Shown: positions 18,845 to 26,137 of the stretch, piece by piece
Layout of the letters: each line of letters opens with the position of its first letter
Position numbering within the stretch: position 1 is the stretch's first letter
Source: Crocinitomicaceae bacterium
Lineage (GTDB): Bacteria > Bacteroidota > Bacteroidia > Flavobacteriales_D > Crocinitomicaceae
Assembly: GCA_024643365.1 (NCBI GenBank)
Contig: JAHENC010000006.1
Span: 62,001-126,000 of the forward strand
Reading direction: 5' to 3'
DNA length: 64,000 nucleotides
Program-made: the position numbers and the translations under genes
Notes under the pieces: model-generated
Told to the model about the DNA's origin: nothing
The model's input: the letters and a program-made list of their open reading frames with translations, nothing else
Databases searched by the model: none

Positions 18845-19417
18845 TTGACAAATATTATTAAAATACGTTTGCTTGGATTGGTTACATTACTTCTGTTTCC
18901 TATGCCTGGTTTCTATTTGCTGGATTTTTTTCAAGAAACGACTTGGACGGAATTTTTCGAAGTAAAAAACATAGAACTCGTTCCAATTGGTTTTGGATTA
19001 GAGTTTGGATTTGCCTATGCGTTTATCGCTTACTTATTCATGAAAGCACCTTTCTTTGATCAATTGCCCAATCGTGTCGACCGAATAATGGATCAACTCC
19101 CCCTCACCTACGCTGATGGTATTTTTCTATCACTTTGTGCGGGAATTGGCGAAGAACTCTTGTTTAGAGCTGGAATCCAACCATTGTTAGGACCTTGGAT
19201 TACTTCTGTTATTTTCGTTGCATTACACGGCTACTTAAATCCTTGGAATTGGAAATTCTCCATGTATGGATTGATTGTCCTTCCATTTATCTTTATCATA
19301 TCCTTTGGATACATTCACTTTGGACTCTGGTTTTCAATCTCCGCACACTTTGCATATGATGCTGTATTGTTCGTGATGATGATCAAAGAAAAGAAAACGA
19401 CTTCTGTTTATTTTTAA
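18845..19417 (+). CDS. CPBP family intramembrane glutamic endopeptidase
   Basis: About 190 residues from the chosen start, with four or five hydrophobic helices. The signature GIGEELLFRAGIQP supplies the paired glutamates and arginine of the Abi/CaaX protease (CPBP) family; FVALHGYLNPW and SISAHFAYDAVLF supply the two later histidine motifs. These enzymes cleave peptides inside the membrane; the substrate is unknown. The frame is open back to an ATG at 18737, but a promoter box lies downstream of that ATG and the extra 36 residues look unlike protein, so the TTG at 18845, after an A-rich stretch, is preferred. The start is uncertain. Confidence 0.75.
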   Translation: MTNIIKIRLLGLVTLLLFPMPGFYLLDFFQETTWTEFFEVKNIELVPIGFGLEFGFAYAFIAYLFMKAPFFDQLPNRVDRIMDQLPLTYADGIFLSLCAGIGEELLFRAGIQPLLGPWITSVIFVALHGYLNPWNWKFSMYGLIVLPFIFIISFGYIHFGLWFSISAHFAYDAVLFVMMIKEKKTTSVYF

Positions 19418-19439
19418 GCTCATCATTCGCAGGATTCCG

Positions 19440-19447
19440 TAATTTTG
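19440..19447 (+). promoter_or_regulatory. -7 promoter box (TAATTTTG) of the PAP2 gene
   Basis: Matches TAnnTTTG, ending 4 bases before the ATG at 19452, so a transcript from it would be leaderless or nearly so. No -33 TTG is present. It could be coincidental. Confidence 0.35.
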
Positions 19448-19451
19448 AACC

Positions 19452-20081
19452 ATGAAAATGAAATCAAGCCTCTTTGATTGGTGCAATTACTTATTTTGGA
19501 TTTTCGCCTTGTTAATCATTGTACAAACAGATAAACTTTCATTGCACCTATTTTTTAATTCCTTTCATTCGCAAATCGGTGATTTCATCATGCCTATTTT
19601 CACGAATATTGGAGATGGATTATTCCTTTTAATTGTTGCCTTTCTCGTATTTCTTTTTCGAAGTCGAAAATTAGCCATCATTCTTTTGATTGCTTTTTTA
19701 GTTTCGTCTGGATTAGTCCAATTTCTCAAACACTTTATCTTCGAAAACCACATGAGACCCATGTACGTTTTTCAGCACGTGAAGGGATTTCATCAAATAA
19801 AAGACTTTCATTACCACTTATTTCAAAGCTTTCCGTCTGGACATTCCACGAGTTCTTTTGTGTTGTTTACATTTCTGGCGATGAACTTCGCTAAAAATTG
19901 GCAAACCAAAATACTATGCTTCATTGGTGCACTTTTCTTTGCTTTTACACGTGTTTATTTGTCACAGCATTATTTCGAAGATATGTTCGCCGGAGCCATG
20001 ATTGGCTTTCTTTGCATGAAATACACGCAGGTGTTCCTACAATCCAAATGGCTACATTTAGACCAGCCACTTAACAAATAG
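19452..20081 (+). CDS. PAP2 (type 2 phosphatidic acid phosphatase) family membrane protein
   Basis: A 209-residue membrane phosphatase with about five helices. All three PAP2 motifs are visible: the K...RP part in KHFIFENHMRP, the PSGH part in SFPSGHSTSSF, and the SR...H...D-like part in TRVYLSQHYFEDMFAG. Such enzymes remove phosphate from lipid phosphates, for example undecaprenyl pyrophosphate or phosphatidate; the substrate cannot be chosen from sequence. It is 3 bases upstream of the GT39-type gene, whose enzymes use polyprenyl-phosphate sugars, so the pair may act on the same lipid carrier. Confidence 0.88.
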   Translation: MKMKSSLFDWCNYLFWIFALLIIVQTDKLSLHLFFNSFHSQIGDFIMPIFTNIGDGLFLLIVAFLVFLFRSRKLAIILLIAFLVSSGLVQFLKHFIFENHMRPMYVFQHVKGFHQIKDFHYHLFQSFPSGHSTSSFVLFTFLAMNFAKNWQTKILCFIGALFFAFTRVYLSQHYFEDMFAGAMIGFLCMKYTQVFLQSKWLHLDQPLNK

Positions 20082-20084
20082 AAC

Positions 20085-21716
20085 ATGACAAAATACTTCC
20101 ATTGGTTCATAGTATTGTTTGTCTTTCTAGCCTGCATTCCGACAATAGGCTCCTCCGCACTTTTCGATTGGGATGAAGTGAATTTCGCCGAATGTGCACG
20201 TGAAATGATTGTTTCAAAGGATTATTTCAATGTCACCATTAATTTTCAAGCCTTCTGGGAGAAACCTCCCCTCTTCATCTGGATGCAAGCTTTATCTATG
20301 CTTGTTTTTGGGATCAATGAATTCGCAGCACGATTTCCAAATGTCATCGCAGCCGTTTTCACCTTATTAGCCTTGTATCGTTTCGGTAAGGAATTTTTTG
20401 GAGAGAAATTCGGGATTGCTTGGAGCGCACTCTACGCTTGCTCGATTCTACCCTTTACGTACTTCAATTCTGGGATCATTGACCCCTGGTTTAACTTCTT
20501 TATTTTTAATGGAATCATTTATTTCTATAAGGGAAACCATGATCAAACAATTCGAAATTTTATTCTATCTGGAGTATTTATTGGTCTCGCCATCTTAACG
20601 AAAGGACCTGTTGCTCTCTTGTTAATTGGTGGAGCATTTGCCGTTTATTTCCTTTACAATCGCTTCAAGGACTTCCCTTCCTTTAGCAAAATCATCCTTT
20701 TCCTTTTAACGACTTTGTTTATAGGCTCGCTTTGGTTCATACTATTGTTTACAACTGGACACCAAGAAATTATTCAGGAATTCATCACGTATCAAGTGCG
20801 CTTGTTTCAAACGCAAGATGCAGGACACGGAGGCCCACTTTATTACCATTGGGTCATATTGCTTTTAGGCGTTTTTCCAGCATCTTTCTTTCTCATTGGG
20901 TACCTGAGAAACAAAGAAATTAAACGCACAAGCTTGGATCTCATCATGCATGGAATGTTGTGGTTTACCTTAATTCTATTTTCCATTGTCAAGACTAAAA
21001 TCGTTCACTATTCAAGTTTTTGTTATTTTCCAATCACTTATTTTGGTGCTCGTTTTGTCATTCAACAGTGGGAAAACGGTTTTGAAACCAATAAACGTAT
21101 TCATTATTTTATCCTTTCTTTCCTGATTTTACTAGCACTTATTTTTGGTGTTTTAGGCTATCTTGTTGGACACACTCAACTTATAATTGACAACATCGAA
21201 GTGAAAGATCCTTTCGCTGTTCAAGCCATGAAAGAATCCTATAACTGGTCCTTTGCACAACTTATACCTTTTGTTTTAATAACATTAACCATTATTTTAT
21301 CTTTCAGGTACTTAAGAAAAGATATTTACATCAAATACTACCTTTCCCTCGGGATGGGACTCATCCTAAGTTTGGTGAGCATAAATGCGTTTGTCATTCC
21401 GAAAATTGAAGATATTTCTCAAGGTGCCGCCATTGATTTTTATAAAAGACATCAGCATGAAGATGCTTACTTTACTACCTTGGGATTCAAATCATATGCT
21501 CATCTATTTTACGGAAACGTGAAGCTCGGAAATGAAAAAACAATGAATGAAAAGGAACTTGCCACGGAAACGCTCATGAAGCCAGCCTATTTTGTCGTAA
21601 AGATTCAGCAGAAGGATGAATTCATGGCTATTTACCCCGAACTCAGGCAAATTGGCGCAGAAGGTGGATTCGTATTTCTAAAACGACAAACAAAGATTGT
21701 TTGTTCTGGACAATGA
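20085..21716 (+). CDS. ArnT/GT39-type membrane glycosyltransferase
   Basis: A 543-residue polytopic protein with about eleven helices. The first periplasmic loop contains LFDWDEVNFAECAREM, with the conserved acidic pair (DWDE) of PMT/ArnT enzymes, and FWEKPPLFIWMQALSM, the classic KPPL motif. These enzymes move a sugar from a polyprenyl-phosphate donor to lipid A, protein or another lipid on the outer face of the inner membrane. The acceptor here is unknown. It follows the PAP2 gene by 3 bases. A C-terminal soluble tail (FYKRHQHEDAYFTTLGFKS) matches the periplasmic domain seen in this family. Confidence 0.87.
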   Translation: MTKYFHWFIVLFVFLACIPTIGSSALFDWDEVNFAECAREMIVSKDYFNVTINFQAFWEKPPLFIWMQALSMLVFGINEFAARFPNVIAAVFTLLALYRFGKEFFGEKFGIAWSALYACSILPFTYFNSGIIDPWFNFFIFNGIIYFYKGNHDQTIRNFILSGVFIGLAILTKGPVALLLIGGAFAVYFLYNRFKDFPSFSKIILFLLTTLFIGSLWFILLFTTGHQEIIQEFITYQVRLFQTQDAGHGGPLYYHWVILLLGVFPASFFLIGYLRNKEIKRTSLDLIMHGMLWFTLILFSIVKTKIVHYSSFCYFPITYFGARFVIQQWENGFETNKRIHYFILSFLILLALIFGVLGYLVGHTQLIIDNIEVKDPFAVQAMKESYNWSFAQLIPFVLITLTIILSFRYLRKDIYIKYYLSLGMGLILSLVSINAFVIPKIEDISQGAAIDFYKRHQHEDAYFTTLGFKSYAHLFYGNVKLGNEKTMNEKELATETLMKPAYFVVKIQQKDEFMAIYPELRQIGAEGGFVFLKRQTKIVCSGQ

Positions 21717-21743
21717 TTCACCTCCGTATTTCAGAAGAATGAT

Positions 21744-21751
21744 TAATTTTG
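21744..21751 (+). promoter_or_regulatory. -7 promoter box (TAATTTTG) of the aminotransferase gene
   Basis: Matches TAnnTTTG, 19 bases before the ATG at 21771. No -33 TTG at the expected distance. Confidence 0.45.
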
Positions 21752-21770
21752 ATTCAATAAAAACAAAGAC

Positions 21771-22970
21771 ATGCCAAAAATTTCAGATAAGGCCGTTCAG
21801 ATGCCAGCTTCTCCGATTAGAAAACTCGTTCCATATGCGGAAACAGCAAAGAAAGCGGGGAAAATTGTTTACCATTTAAACATAGGTCAACCGGACATTG
21901 AAACGCCAGAAACGGCTTTAAATGCCATTCATAATTTAGATCGCAAAGTCCTAGAATACAGCCACTCAGCTGGATTTGAAAGTTATAGAAATAAACTGGC
22001 ATTATCTTATCAAAAAAGTGGAATTCCAGTAAATAGCGAAGATATCCTTATCACAACTGGTGGATCAGAAGCATTGATTTTTGGATTCATGTGTACGTGT
22101 GATCCAGGTGATGAAGTCATTATCCCGGAACCGTTTTATGCGAACTATAATGGATTTGCGGTTACCGCAGGACTAAACGTTGTTCCCGTTGCCTCATCTA
22201 TTGAATCTGGATTTGCCTTGCCTCCGGTGGAAGAATTCGAAAAGAAAATTACCTCGAAAACAAGAGCAATCGTTATATGTAATCCGGGGAATCCAACAGG
22301 ATACTTGTATTCACAAGAAGAATTAGAGCAATTGCGAGAAATCGTTTTGAAACACGACCTATATTTATTTGCGGATGAAGTGTACCGTGAATTCTGCTAC
22401 GATGGTGCAATTCCGTTTTCAGTAATGAATTTAAAAGGAATCGAAGAGAATGTGATCATGATTGATTCCGTTTCGAAACGTTATTCCATGTGTGGAGCGA
22501 GAATTGGTGCCTTGATCACGAAAAACAAGGAAGTCATGAGTGCTGCCTTGAAATTTGGACAAGCACGATTATCACCACCAACCGTTGATCAAATCGCTGC
22601 TGAAGCAGCTTTAGACACGCCTCAATCCTATTTCGATGATGTGGTAAGTGAATATGTTGCACGAAGAAACATCATGGTAGATGGACTCAATAGCATCCCA
22701 GGGGTCTTTTGTCCAAAACCAAGTGGCGCTTTTTATTGTGTGGCTAAATTCCCAGTGGATGACGCAGAAAAATTCTGCCAATGGTTATTAGAAGATTTTG
22801 AATTCGAAGGTCAAACCGTAATGATGGCACCAGCGAATGGATTCTACTCTACTCCAGGGGCCGGAAAACAAGAAGCGAGAATTGCATACGTATTAAACCA
22901 GGATTCATTGAAAAAAGCGGTTGAATGTTTACGTGTAGCTTTACAGGTTTATCCAGGTAGAACGAATTAA
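21771..22970 (+). CDS. PLP-dependent class I/II aminotransferase
   Basis: A 399-residue cytosolic aminotransferase of the aspartate-aminotransferase fold. Substrate and cofactor elements are in order: LNIGQPDIETP near residue 36, TTGGSEALIFGF around 96, NPGNPTG at 171-177, ADEVY at 201-205 with D202 holding the PLP ring nitrogen, and the Schiff-base lysine K236 in DSVSKRYSMCGARIG. Subfamily assignment between aspartate, tyrosine and related aminotransferases is uncertain. It is followed after 5 bases by the DUF1801 gene, so the two probably share a transcript. Confidence 0.92.
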   Translation: MPKISDKAVQMPASPIRKLVPYAETAKKAGKIVYHLNIGQPDIETPETALNAIHNLDRKVLEYSHSAGFESYRNKLALSYQKSGIPVNSEDILITTGGSEALIFGFMCTCDPGDEVIIPEPFYANYNGFAVTAGLNVVPVASSIESGFALPPVEEFEKKITSKTRAIVICNPGNPTGYLYSQEELEQLREIVLKHDLYLFADEVYREFCYDGAIPFSVMNLKGIEENVIMIDSVSKRYSMCGARIGALITKNKEVMSAALKFGQARLSPPTVDQIAAEAALDTPQSYFDDVVSEYVARRNIMVDGLNSIPGVFCPKPSGAFYCVAKFPVDDAEKFCQWLLEDFEFEGQTVMMAPANGFYSTPGAGKQEARIAYVLNQDSLKKAVECLRVALQVYPGRTN

Positions 22971-22975
22971 TTTAC

Positions 22976-23419
22976 ATGTCTGTCGAAGCATATATCGCTG
23001 GAATTCCAGAAGTACATCGTCCGGACTTTCTACGCTTGATGGAAGTCATTCAACAGAATATTCCGGAAGGATTTCAAGAAGCTGAAAGCTATAACATGAT
23101 TGGATATGTCGTGCCACATGAAATCTATCCGGACGGTTACCATTGTACACCAAAACTTCCACTACCGTTTTTAAACATTGCATGTCAGAAGAATTTCATT
23201 GCAGTTTACCACATGGGAATTTACAGTGATGAAAATTTGTTGAATTGGTTTGTGGCTGAATTCCCGAAACATAGCTCAAAGAAATTGGACATGGGCAAAT
23301 CGTGTATTCGTTTCAAACATGGCCAAGAAATTCCATTTGATTTAATCGGTGAATTGGCACAAAAAATGACCGTGAAAGATTGGATTGATCGGTATGAAAA
23401 AATGTATAAACGCAAATGA
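22976..23419 (+). CDS. DUF1801 (YdhG-like) domain protein
   Basis: A 147-residue cytosolic protein. The pattern VEAYIAGIPEVHRPDFLRLMEVIQQNIPEGFQEAESYNMIGYVV fits the DUF1801 fold (first helices, then the E-xxx-Y-N-M-I strand). The C-terminus has SCIRFKHGQEIPFDLIGELAQKMTVKDWIDRYEKMY, also typical. The family is widespread and of unknown biochemical role, possibly metal or ligand binding. It sits between the aminotransferase and ispH on the same strand. Confidence 0.85.
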   Translation: MSVEAYIAGIPEVHRPDFLRLMEVIQQNIPEGFQEAESYNMIGYVVPHEIYPDGYHCTPKLPLPFLNIACQKNFIAVYHMGIYSDENLLNWFVAEFPKHSSKKLDMGKSCIRFKHGQEIPFDLIGELAQKMTVKDWIDRYEKMYKRK

Positions 23420-23452
23420 ACCAATTCTTGATTCATTCGTTGAACTAACACT

Positions 23453-24670
23453 ATGAAACAATTCGAAGTACCAGCTTTTTACCGTTCGCAGATCATTTCA
23501 AAAGTGAAAGCGCAACGAAAATTAGCTGATCCACGCAAAAAAGATTTTAGTCCAACGGAACTGCAACTTGGCAACGTAACCTTTGTGATTGCACGTCATT
23601 TTGGTTTCTGTTACGGTGTAGAAAACGCCATTGAAAAAAGCTACAAAGCGATTTACGAAAATCCTGGCAAACGAATTTTTCTATTGAGTCAAATGATCCA
23701 TAATCCCGCGGTAAATGAGGACCTGATTAGTCATGGACTTCAATTTCTTCAGGATACGGAAGGAAATCAACTCATTCCATTTGACCATTTAACCAAGGAA
23801 GATCTAGTGATCATCCCAGCTTTTGGAACAACCTTAGAAATCGAGGAGAAACTAAAAGAAATTGGCGTTGACATATCAACCTATAATACGACGTGTCCAT
23901 TTGTGGAAAAAGTTTGGAATCGATCCGAAAAACTTGGAGAGACCAATCACACCATCATCATCCACGGGAAACATATGCACGAAGAAACACGCGCAACTTT
24001 TTCTCACAGTTCAAAAAATGCTCCTTCGCTAATTGTCAAGGACATTGAAGAAGCAAGAATTCTTGGTGATTTCATATTAGGAAAAATGGATGTCGCTTCC
24101 TTTGAATCCATTTTCAAAGGCAAATCATTCCCTGGATTCGACCCAACTAAAGACTTAACAAAAATCGGTGTTGTCAATCAAACAACGATGCTCGCAAGTG
24201 AAACGCAGGAAATAGCACTCTATTTGCGTGAAGTGATGTTATTGAAATACGGAACAGAAGAAATTAAGGAACACATCGCAGATACACGTGATACACTTTG
24301 TTATGCTACGAACGATAATCAAACTGCAACGCTTGCTTTGATGGAAACTTCCGCTGACATGGCAATAGTCGTTGGGGGATACAATAGCTCAAACACGAGT
24401 CATCTTGTCGAATTACTAGAGCAAAAATTCCCGTGTTTCTTTATTAAAGACGAAAGTGAAATACGTTCAAAAGAGCAAATTCGTTCATTTGACATTCATA
24501 CAAAATCAATAAACGATTCTAATTTCTTGTCTACGGAATCGAATCAGCGAATCATCCTCACTTCTGGCGCATCTTGTCCAGATTCTATTGTGGATGGTGT
24601 CATGATGAAAATCCTTTCTTTTTTTCATAGCGAAGAAGAATTGAACACCATTTTAAGCAACATAAAATGA
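23453..24670 (+). CDS. ispH: 4-hydroxy-3-methylbut-2-enyl diphosphate reductase IspH
   Basis: A 405-residue iron-sulfur enzyme, the last step of the MEP isoprenoid pathway, producing IPP and DMAPP. The three cluster cysteines are C53 (HFGFCYGVENA), C148 (NTTCPFVEKVWNR) and C375 (TSGASCPDS). The substrate-binding H of LLSQMIHNPAVNEDL is present. The protein is longer than the ~315-residue E. coli type, with about 40 extra N-terminal residues (MKQFEVPAFYRSQIISKVKA...) and an internal insertion, the long form found in Bacteroidota. It overlaps the adenosyltransferase gene by 4 nt (ATGA). Confidence 0.97.
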   Translation: MKQFEVPAFYRSQIISKVKAQRKLADPRKKDFSPTELQLGNVTFVIARHFGFCYGVENAIEKSYKAIYENPGKRIFLLSQMIHNPAVNEDLISHGLQFLQDTEGNQLIPFDHLTKEDLVIIPAFGTTLEIEEKLKEIGVDISTYNTTCPFVEKVWNRSEKLGETNHTIIIHGKHMHEETRATFSHSSKNAPSLIVKDIEEARILGDFILGKMDVASFESIFKGKSFPGFDPTKDLTKIGVVNQTTMLASETQEIALYLREVMLLKYGTEEIKEHIADTRDTLCYATNDNQTATLALMETSADMAIVVGGYNSSNTSHLVELLEQKFPCFFIKDESEIRSKEQIRSFDIHTKSINDSNFLSTESNQRIILTSGASCPDSIVDGVMMKILSFFHSEEELNTILSNIK

Positions 24671-25215
24671 AAATTTATACTAAAAAAGGGGATCAGGGTC
24701 ATACCGGACTGATTGGAGGAACAAGAGTTTCTAAAGGAGAATTGCGCATTGAAGCATACGGGACGGTTGACGAGCTTAATTCATATGTTGGATTAATTCG
24801 CTCTTTTGACATCAACACAACAGCTGTTCAACAACTCATCGAAATTCAAGATCGTTTATTTACGATTGGATCTAGTCTTGCTTCTGACCCAGAGAAATCA
24901 AACATGAAAATTCCAGATTTATTGGAAACGGATATCGAGAAATTGGAAGATTGGATGGATAACATGGATGCTAAACTACCCGAACTAACGAGTTTTGTTT
25001 TACCTGGAGGACATCCATTTGTTGGTCACATTCATATTTGTCGTTGCGTATGTCGCAGAACAGAACGCTTAGTTGTCACTTTAGATGAGCATGATTTTGT
25101 AGCTCCGCTTGTGATTACCTATTTAAATAGACTAAGTGACTACCTATTCGTATTAGGTAGAATTATCGCCATGGAACTCGGAATTCAAGAACAAGAATGG
25201 AAGCCTCGATATTAA
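24667..25215 (+). CDS. Cob(I)yrinic acid a,c-diamide adenosyltransferase (PduO/MMAB type)
   Basis: A 182-residue enzyme that transfers adenosyl from ATP to cob(I)alamin, making coenzyme B12. The N-terminal ATP-binding motif KIYTKKGDQGHTGLIGGTRVSK, then EAYGTVDELNSYVGL and the C-terminal RCVCRRTERLVV and NRLSDYLFVLGR are all present, so the fold and active site look complete. Length is normal. No other cobalamin gene lies nearby. It overlaps ispH by 4 nt, an unusual pairing that probably reflects shared transcription only. Confidence 0.95.
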   Translation: MKIYTKKGDQGHTGLIGGTRVSKGELRIEAYGTVDELNSYVGLIRSFDINTTAVQQLIEIQDRLFTIGSSLASDPEKSNMKIPDLLETDIEKLEDWMDNMDAKLPELTSFVLPGGHPFVGHIHICRCVCRRTERLVVTLDEHDFVAPLVITYLNRLSDYLFVLGRIIAMELGIQEQEWKPRY

Positions 25216-25251
25216 ATTATGATTGCTTTATTGCATAGTTTTCATTTTTAA

Positions 25252-25282
25252 TTTGCTTTATTGGAAATAAAAATTACTTTTG
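25252..25282 (+). promoter_or_regulatory. Complete Bacteroidota promoter of the DUF2795 gene
   Basis: TTTG at 25252-25255, a 19-base spacer and TACTTTTG at 25275-25282. Both elements and the spacing match the primary-sigma consensus of Bacteroidota. The start codon follows 28 bases after the box. This is the clearest promoter in the window. Confidence 0.75.
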
Positions 25283-25310
25283 CCAAAAATAACACCTAAA
25301 ACAAAGAATT

Positions 25311-25532
25311 ATGTATTGGACTTTAGAACTTGCTTCTTATTTAGAAGATGCTCCATGGCCAGCGACAAAAGAGGAATTAATTGATTTCGCAATTCGCACC
25401 GGAGCTCCATTAGAAGTGGTAGAAAACCTACAAGACCTAGAAGATGAAGGTGATATGTACGAAAGTATCGAAGAAATCTGGCCTGATTATCCGTCAAGAG
25501 AAGATTTTCTCTTTAACGAAGATGAATATTAA
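25311..25532 (+). CDS. Small acidic DUF2795 domain protein
   Basis: A 73-residue protein. PWPATKEELIDFAIRTGAPLEVVENLQDLED reads as the DUF2795 core, a helical domain found in many bacteria with unknown function. It is very acidic: I count 22 Asp/Glu against 3 Lys/Arg. There is no signal peptide. The gene is a self-contained unit with a consensus promoter (25252-25282) and a strong intrinsic terminator directly after the stop, suggesting high expression. Size and charge would suit a nucleic-acid mimic or a ribosome-associated factor, but nothing in the sequence proves that. Confidence 0.85.
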   Translation: MYWTLELASYLEDAPWPATKEELIDFAIRTGAPLEVVENLQDLEDEGDMYESIEEIWPDYPSREDFLFNEDEY

Positions 25533-25534
25533 TT

Positions 25535-25561
25535 AAATCCTGCTTCGGCAGGATTTTTTTT
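25535..25561 (+). terminator. Intrinsic terminator after the DUF2795 gene
   Basis: A perfect 9-bp stem AAATCCTGC/GCAGGATTT closes a TTCG tetraloop and is followed by a further run of Ts to 25561. It begins 2 bases after the stop codon and separates this gene from the ACP phosphodiesterase-like gene that starts at 25565. Confidence 0.9.
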
Positions 25562-25564
25562 ATC

Positions 25565-26137
25565 ATGAACTTTTTAGGACACCTTTACTTTTCTGGAAAT
25601 GACAAAGAGTTGATGCTTGCAAATCTCTTTGGAGACTTTGTTCGTGGTTCGAAACATGAGCACTTTCCTGAAGTGATTCAAAAAGGGATTAAATTGCATC
25701 GCTCAATTGATTTCTATATTGACAACCATCCCCTTGTCAAAGAATTGAAGTTCGACTTAATGTCAGACCTCCCTAAAGTGGGCCCCGTTGCAGTAGATTT
25801 GTTTTTCGATCATTTACTCGCAAGAAACTGGAATCAATTTCACACATCCGATTACCATCAATTTTTAGACGATTTTTACACGCATGAAACGGATTTTCAA
25901 GATCATTATCCAGAAAATTTCATAGATTTCATGTCTAAACTTCGCGCGCATCAATGGATGAACCATTATCCAACCAAATATGGCTTAATGAAATCATGTG
26001 AAGGCGTAGCGAAACGAATTTCCTTCGAAACCAAACTTCCCACAGCACATCTTGTTTTTGATCAAAAAGAGCGTCAAATCGAAGAAGTATTTCATCGTTT
26101 TATGTCCGATGCAAAGCAGGAATTCTTAACGCAATAA
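25565..26137 (+). CDS. Acyl carrier protein phosphodiesterase-like protein (AcpH family)
   Basis: A 190-residue cytosolic protein. MNFLGHLYFSGNDKELMLANLFGDFVRGS is the typical start of the ACP phosphodiesterase (DUF479) family, with the conserved H6 and D-F-V-R-G; GIKLHRSIDFYIDNHP and VAVDLFFDHLLARNW supply further conserved His/Asp residues, as expected of an HD-like metal hydrolase. AcpH removes the phosphopantetheine arm from acyl carrier protein. In Bacteroidota the activity is inferred from homology only. The start follows the upstream terminator by 3 bases. Its 3' end overlaps the convergent T9SS gene by 12 nt. Confidence 0.87.
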   Translation: MNFLGHLYFSGNDKELMLANLFGDFVRGSKHEHFPEVIQKGIKLHRSIDFYIDNHPLVKELKFDLMSDLPKVGPVAVDLFFDHLLARNWNQFHTSDYHQFLDDFYTHETDFQDHYPENFIDFMSKLRAHQWMNHYPTKYGLMKSCEGVAKRISFETKLPTAHLVFDQKERQIEEVFHRFMSDAKQEFLTQ

